From Bacteroidales bacterium (lineage in GTDB: Bacteria; Bacteroidota; Bacteroidia; Bacteroidales; UBA3824): a stretch of 16,347 bases of DNA. Position 1 is the first letter of the stretch, and each line of letters opens with the position of its first letter. Positions 14,955-16,347 of the stretch are shown here, piece by piece. A program made the translations under genes and the position numbers. The notes under the pieces were generated by a model. That model was not told the origin of the DNA, made no database searches, and saw only the letters and a list, made by a program, of their open reading frames with translations. The DNA lies in contig JAFYFR010000077.1 in NCBI GenBank assembly GCA_017543645.1, positions 1 through 16,347 of the forward strand, given 5' to 3'.

Positions 14955-15026
14955 TAGCCCCATGGAGAATCGAACTCCAATTCCAAGATTGAGAATCTTG
15001 TTTCCTAACCGTTAGAAGATAGGGCC
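14955..15026 (-). tRNA. tRNA-Glu (anticodon CTC)
   Basis: On the minus strand the 72 bases fold as a complete cloverleaf: acceptor arm GGCCCTA with TGGGGCT (one G-U and one U-G pair), D stem TTCT/GGAA, anticodon stem CAAGA/TCTTG around loop TTCTCAA, a four-base variable loop, T stem TGGAG/CTCCA with loop TTCGATT, and discriminator A. The anticodon CTC reads GAG for glutamate. The 3' CCA is not encoded. It has its own promoter and terminator and lies 67 bases after the stop of the upstream membrane-protein gene. Confidence 0.95.
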
Positions 15027-15043
15027 GTTCCCTTTTTGCGGTG

Positions 15044-15051
15044 CAAATGTA
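15044..15051 (-). promoter_or_regulatory. -7 box of the tRNA-Glu promoter
   Basis: TACATTTG on the minus strand matches TAnnTTTG exactly and lies 17 bases before the tRNA 5' end. The -33 position 19 bases upstream holds only a T-run (TTTT), so that element is weak. Confidence 0.6.
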
Positions 15052-15093
15052 TATACTTTTGCGCTAATAAAAAAAATTTTTTTGAATATTTTT

Positions 15094-16209
15094 TTAAGAT
15101 TCTGTTTCAATTTCTCTGAACCTACTAATAATCAACTGATTTCGTTTTTCAATAAGTTTGTTGATAGCATCTTCGTATTTTTCTGGATTGTTTTTGGCTT
15201 TCAGGCGGTAGATGTCGTCGTTGATTTCGTCGATACGCCACTGTTTCACGTTGGTCTCTTTCTCGATAAGGTCGAGCGACGAAACCACCACATTTTTTAC
15301 AATTTCGCCAAGGTCGTCCTGCATATCCTTAAAAATAGAATCGGTCACCCTCGTGGTAATGTCCTTGAGCACAGCCGCGCCTTTCTCGGAGACAATGTCC
15401 TCAACCACGCCGCTGATAGTTTCGTAAGCGGTGTTGGCAACAGATTTTTCCAAAATTCCGCGTATCGACGAACCTATCACAGGCACGGAGGTCAGCTTGG
15501 CAAGCTCGCGATTGTTGTTGACGGCGTTTTTGGCTTTTTCCTGGACATACTGTCTCAAATCGGCCTTATACTCGTTGTAAGCGGCAGCTGAAATATCAGT
15601 AAACTTATTGAAAACCAATTCGATAACCTTGTCTTTCTGAGGCTCTATCACATCCGTCATTATCGACTTGGAAATCGGACGCCCCTCTGCAAAATCGGTA
15701 CGCACACCCCGCAGCACGTTTAAAACCACCCGGTCGGACACCTCCTCTATCACTATGTTGAATATCTTAATAATCTTTTTCACAAAATAGATACGCTGAA
15801 GGTCTAAAATTCGCATCTTGTCGAGGCGGATAAATATGGAGAAAACCCTCAGCAGCCTGAAAAACAGCAACGACCCCGACGGTATGCATCCGAGTATATC
15901 GTACCAGTGCGAAATAGGATAGTCGAGAAAGTGCTTTTTCTTTTTGAATACCGAAATTATCCAACCTATCAGCAAATCAAGCACATACACAATTACAAAA
16001 CATAAGTCGTAGAGGTCGAAGTTCTGGTTGATGGGCAGATAAAAATCATAAAACGACGTAGTGTACTCCTTGAAAAAATCCTGAAAAAAAGGGACAGAAA
16101 ACATCCAGTCAAAAAAAATCCAGAGAAAATTCAAAATCAGGACAATCATCAGAATCATGTCCCAAAAGAAATTTCTGAACAAATATGCAAATCCTCGTTT
16201 TTCTTCCAT
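15094..16209 (-). CDS. Membrane protein resembling a voltage-sensor domain, with a long helical C-terminus
   Basis: This is a 371-residue protein of no family I can name with confidence. The N-terminal part has the layout of an S1-S4 voltage-sensor-like module: S1 about 16-38; S2 about 65-88 with acidic Asp78 (FVIVYVLDLLIGWIISVF); a basic link KKKKHFLDYP; S3 about 102-116 (HWYDILGCIPSG); and an S4-like helix FRLLRVFSIFIRLDKMR (117-133) with Arg118, Arg121, Arg128, Lys131 and Arg133. No pore helix or selectivity filter follows. Residues 150-371 are soluble and almost all helical, with regular amphipathic repeats (SGVVEDIVSEKGAAVLKDIT) and a charged coiled-coil-like end. Ion-transporter-like S1-S4 homology is my best reading; a plain membrane anchor is possible. 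A -7 box precedes it; it appears monocistronic. Confidence 0.6.
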   Translation of the reverse strand: MEEKRGFAYLFRNFFWDMILMIVLILNFLWIFFDWMFSVPFFQDFFKEYTTSFYDFYLPINQNFDLYDLCFVIVYVLDLLIGWIISVFKKKKHFLDYPISHWYDILGCIPSGSLLFFRLLRVFSIFIRLDKMRILDLQRIYFVKKIIKIFNIVIEEVSDRVVLNVLRGVRTDFAEGRPISKSIMTDVIEPQKDKVIELVFNKFTDISAAAYNEYKADLRQYVQEKAKNAVNNNRELAKLTSVPVIGSSIRGILEKSVANTAYETISGVVEDIVSEKGAAVLKDITTRVTDSIFKDMQDDLGEIVKNVVVSSLDLIEKETNVKQWRIDEINDDIYRLKAKNNPEKYEDAINKLIEKRNQLIISRFREIETES

Positions 16210-16223
16210 AACTAAATTTTTAG

Positions 16224-16231
16224 CAAATCTA
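16224..16231 (-). promoter_or_regulatory. -7 box upstream of the voltage-sensor-like gene
   Basis: TAGATTTG on the minus strand matches TAnnTTTG and lies 14 bases before the ATG at 16209, implying a very short leader. No convincing -33 element is seen at the usual distance. The rest of the window end (16232-16347) is AT-rich with no gene I can support. Confidence 0.5.
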
Positions 16232-16347
16232 AAAAAAATATCAATACACTTATTTATTATAGATGTATAAAAAAGATAGAAATGAAAAAAAGTGATTTTG
16301 ATGCCACACTAACCCTTTAAGAATCAATGTTATAAAAAAAATATTAA

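Noticed and set aside
15061..15093. A-run followed by T-run after the voltage-sensor-like gene, as a possible terminator
   Set aside because: The pairing is A-T only with no G-C stem, so it is not a convincing intrinsic terminator.
16282..16320. 12-residue plus-strand mini-ORF near the window end
   Set aside because: It is too short, in AT-rich DNA, with no promoter box or coding signal.

Overview
The window reads as a chromosomal segment of a Bacteroidota bacterium, most likely from the order Bacteroidales. Three lines support this. The genes match families typical of that phylum (DUF4835/PorD, BT_3928-type DoxX protein, DUF1599, a Bacteroidota-type RNA polymerase omega subunit, a CoaBC with PAMD in place of PAMN). 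Near-perfect Bacteroidota promoter -7 boxes (TAnnTTTG) stand in front of most transcription units. Start codons lack Shine-Dalgarno sequences and sit in A/T-rich leaders. No mobile element, CRISPR array or phage gene is visible, and the gene content is mostly core. This is judged from sequence motifs only; no database search was run.

Left part (1-4840, minus strand): a five-gene block read right to left, bamD, rpoZ (omega), coaBC, DUF4835/porD-like and recN (cut by the window edge). It joins outer-membrane assembly, transcription, coenzyme A synthesis, type IX secretion and recombinational repair. A promoter precedes bamD and a second one directly precedes recN. The omega subunit has an unusual acidic then lysine/serine-rich tail.

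Centre (4957-11159, plus strand): a glucan-utilisation operon. A small coiled-coil protein of unknown function is followed by a DPE2-type GH77 4-alpha-glucanotransferase with N-terminal starch-binding-like domains, an intracellular GH13 alpha-amylase-like enzyme, and a PAS-PAS histidine kinase. The kinase frame runs back without a stop to the amylase stop codon and encodes a probable membrane helix upstream of the first usable start codon.

Right-centre (11156-13723, minus strand): DUF1599, a DoxX/BT_3928-type membrane protein and the diadenylate cyclase cdaA (c-di-AMP synthesis) form an operon behind a good promoter. The cdaA 3' end overlaps the kinase 3' end by four bases.

Right end (13777-16347): a plus-strand protein with two helix-turn-helix units, a KEEK-repeat linker and a C-terminal helix; a strong bidirectional hairpin; a minus-strand tRNA-Glu(CTC) with its own promoter and terminator; and a minus-strand membrane protein resembling a voltage-sensor domain without a pore, followed by a long helical cytoplasmic region.
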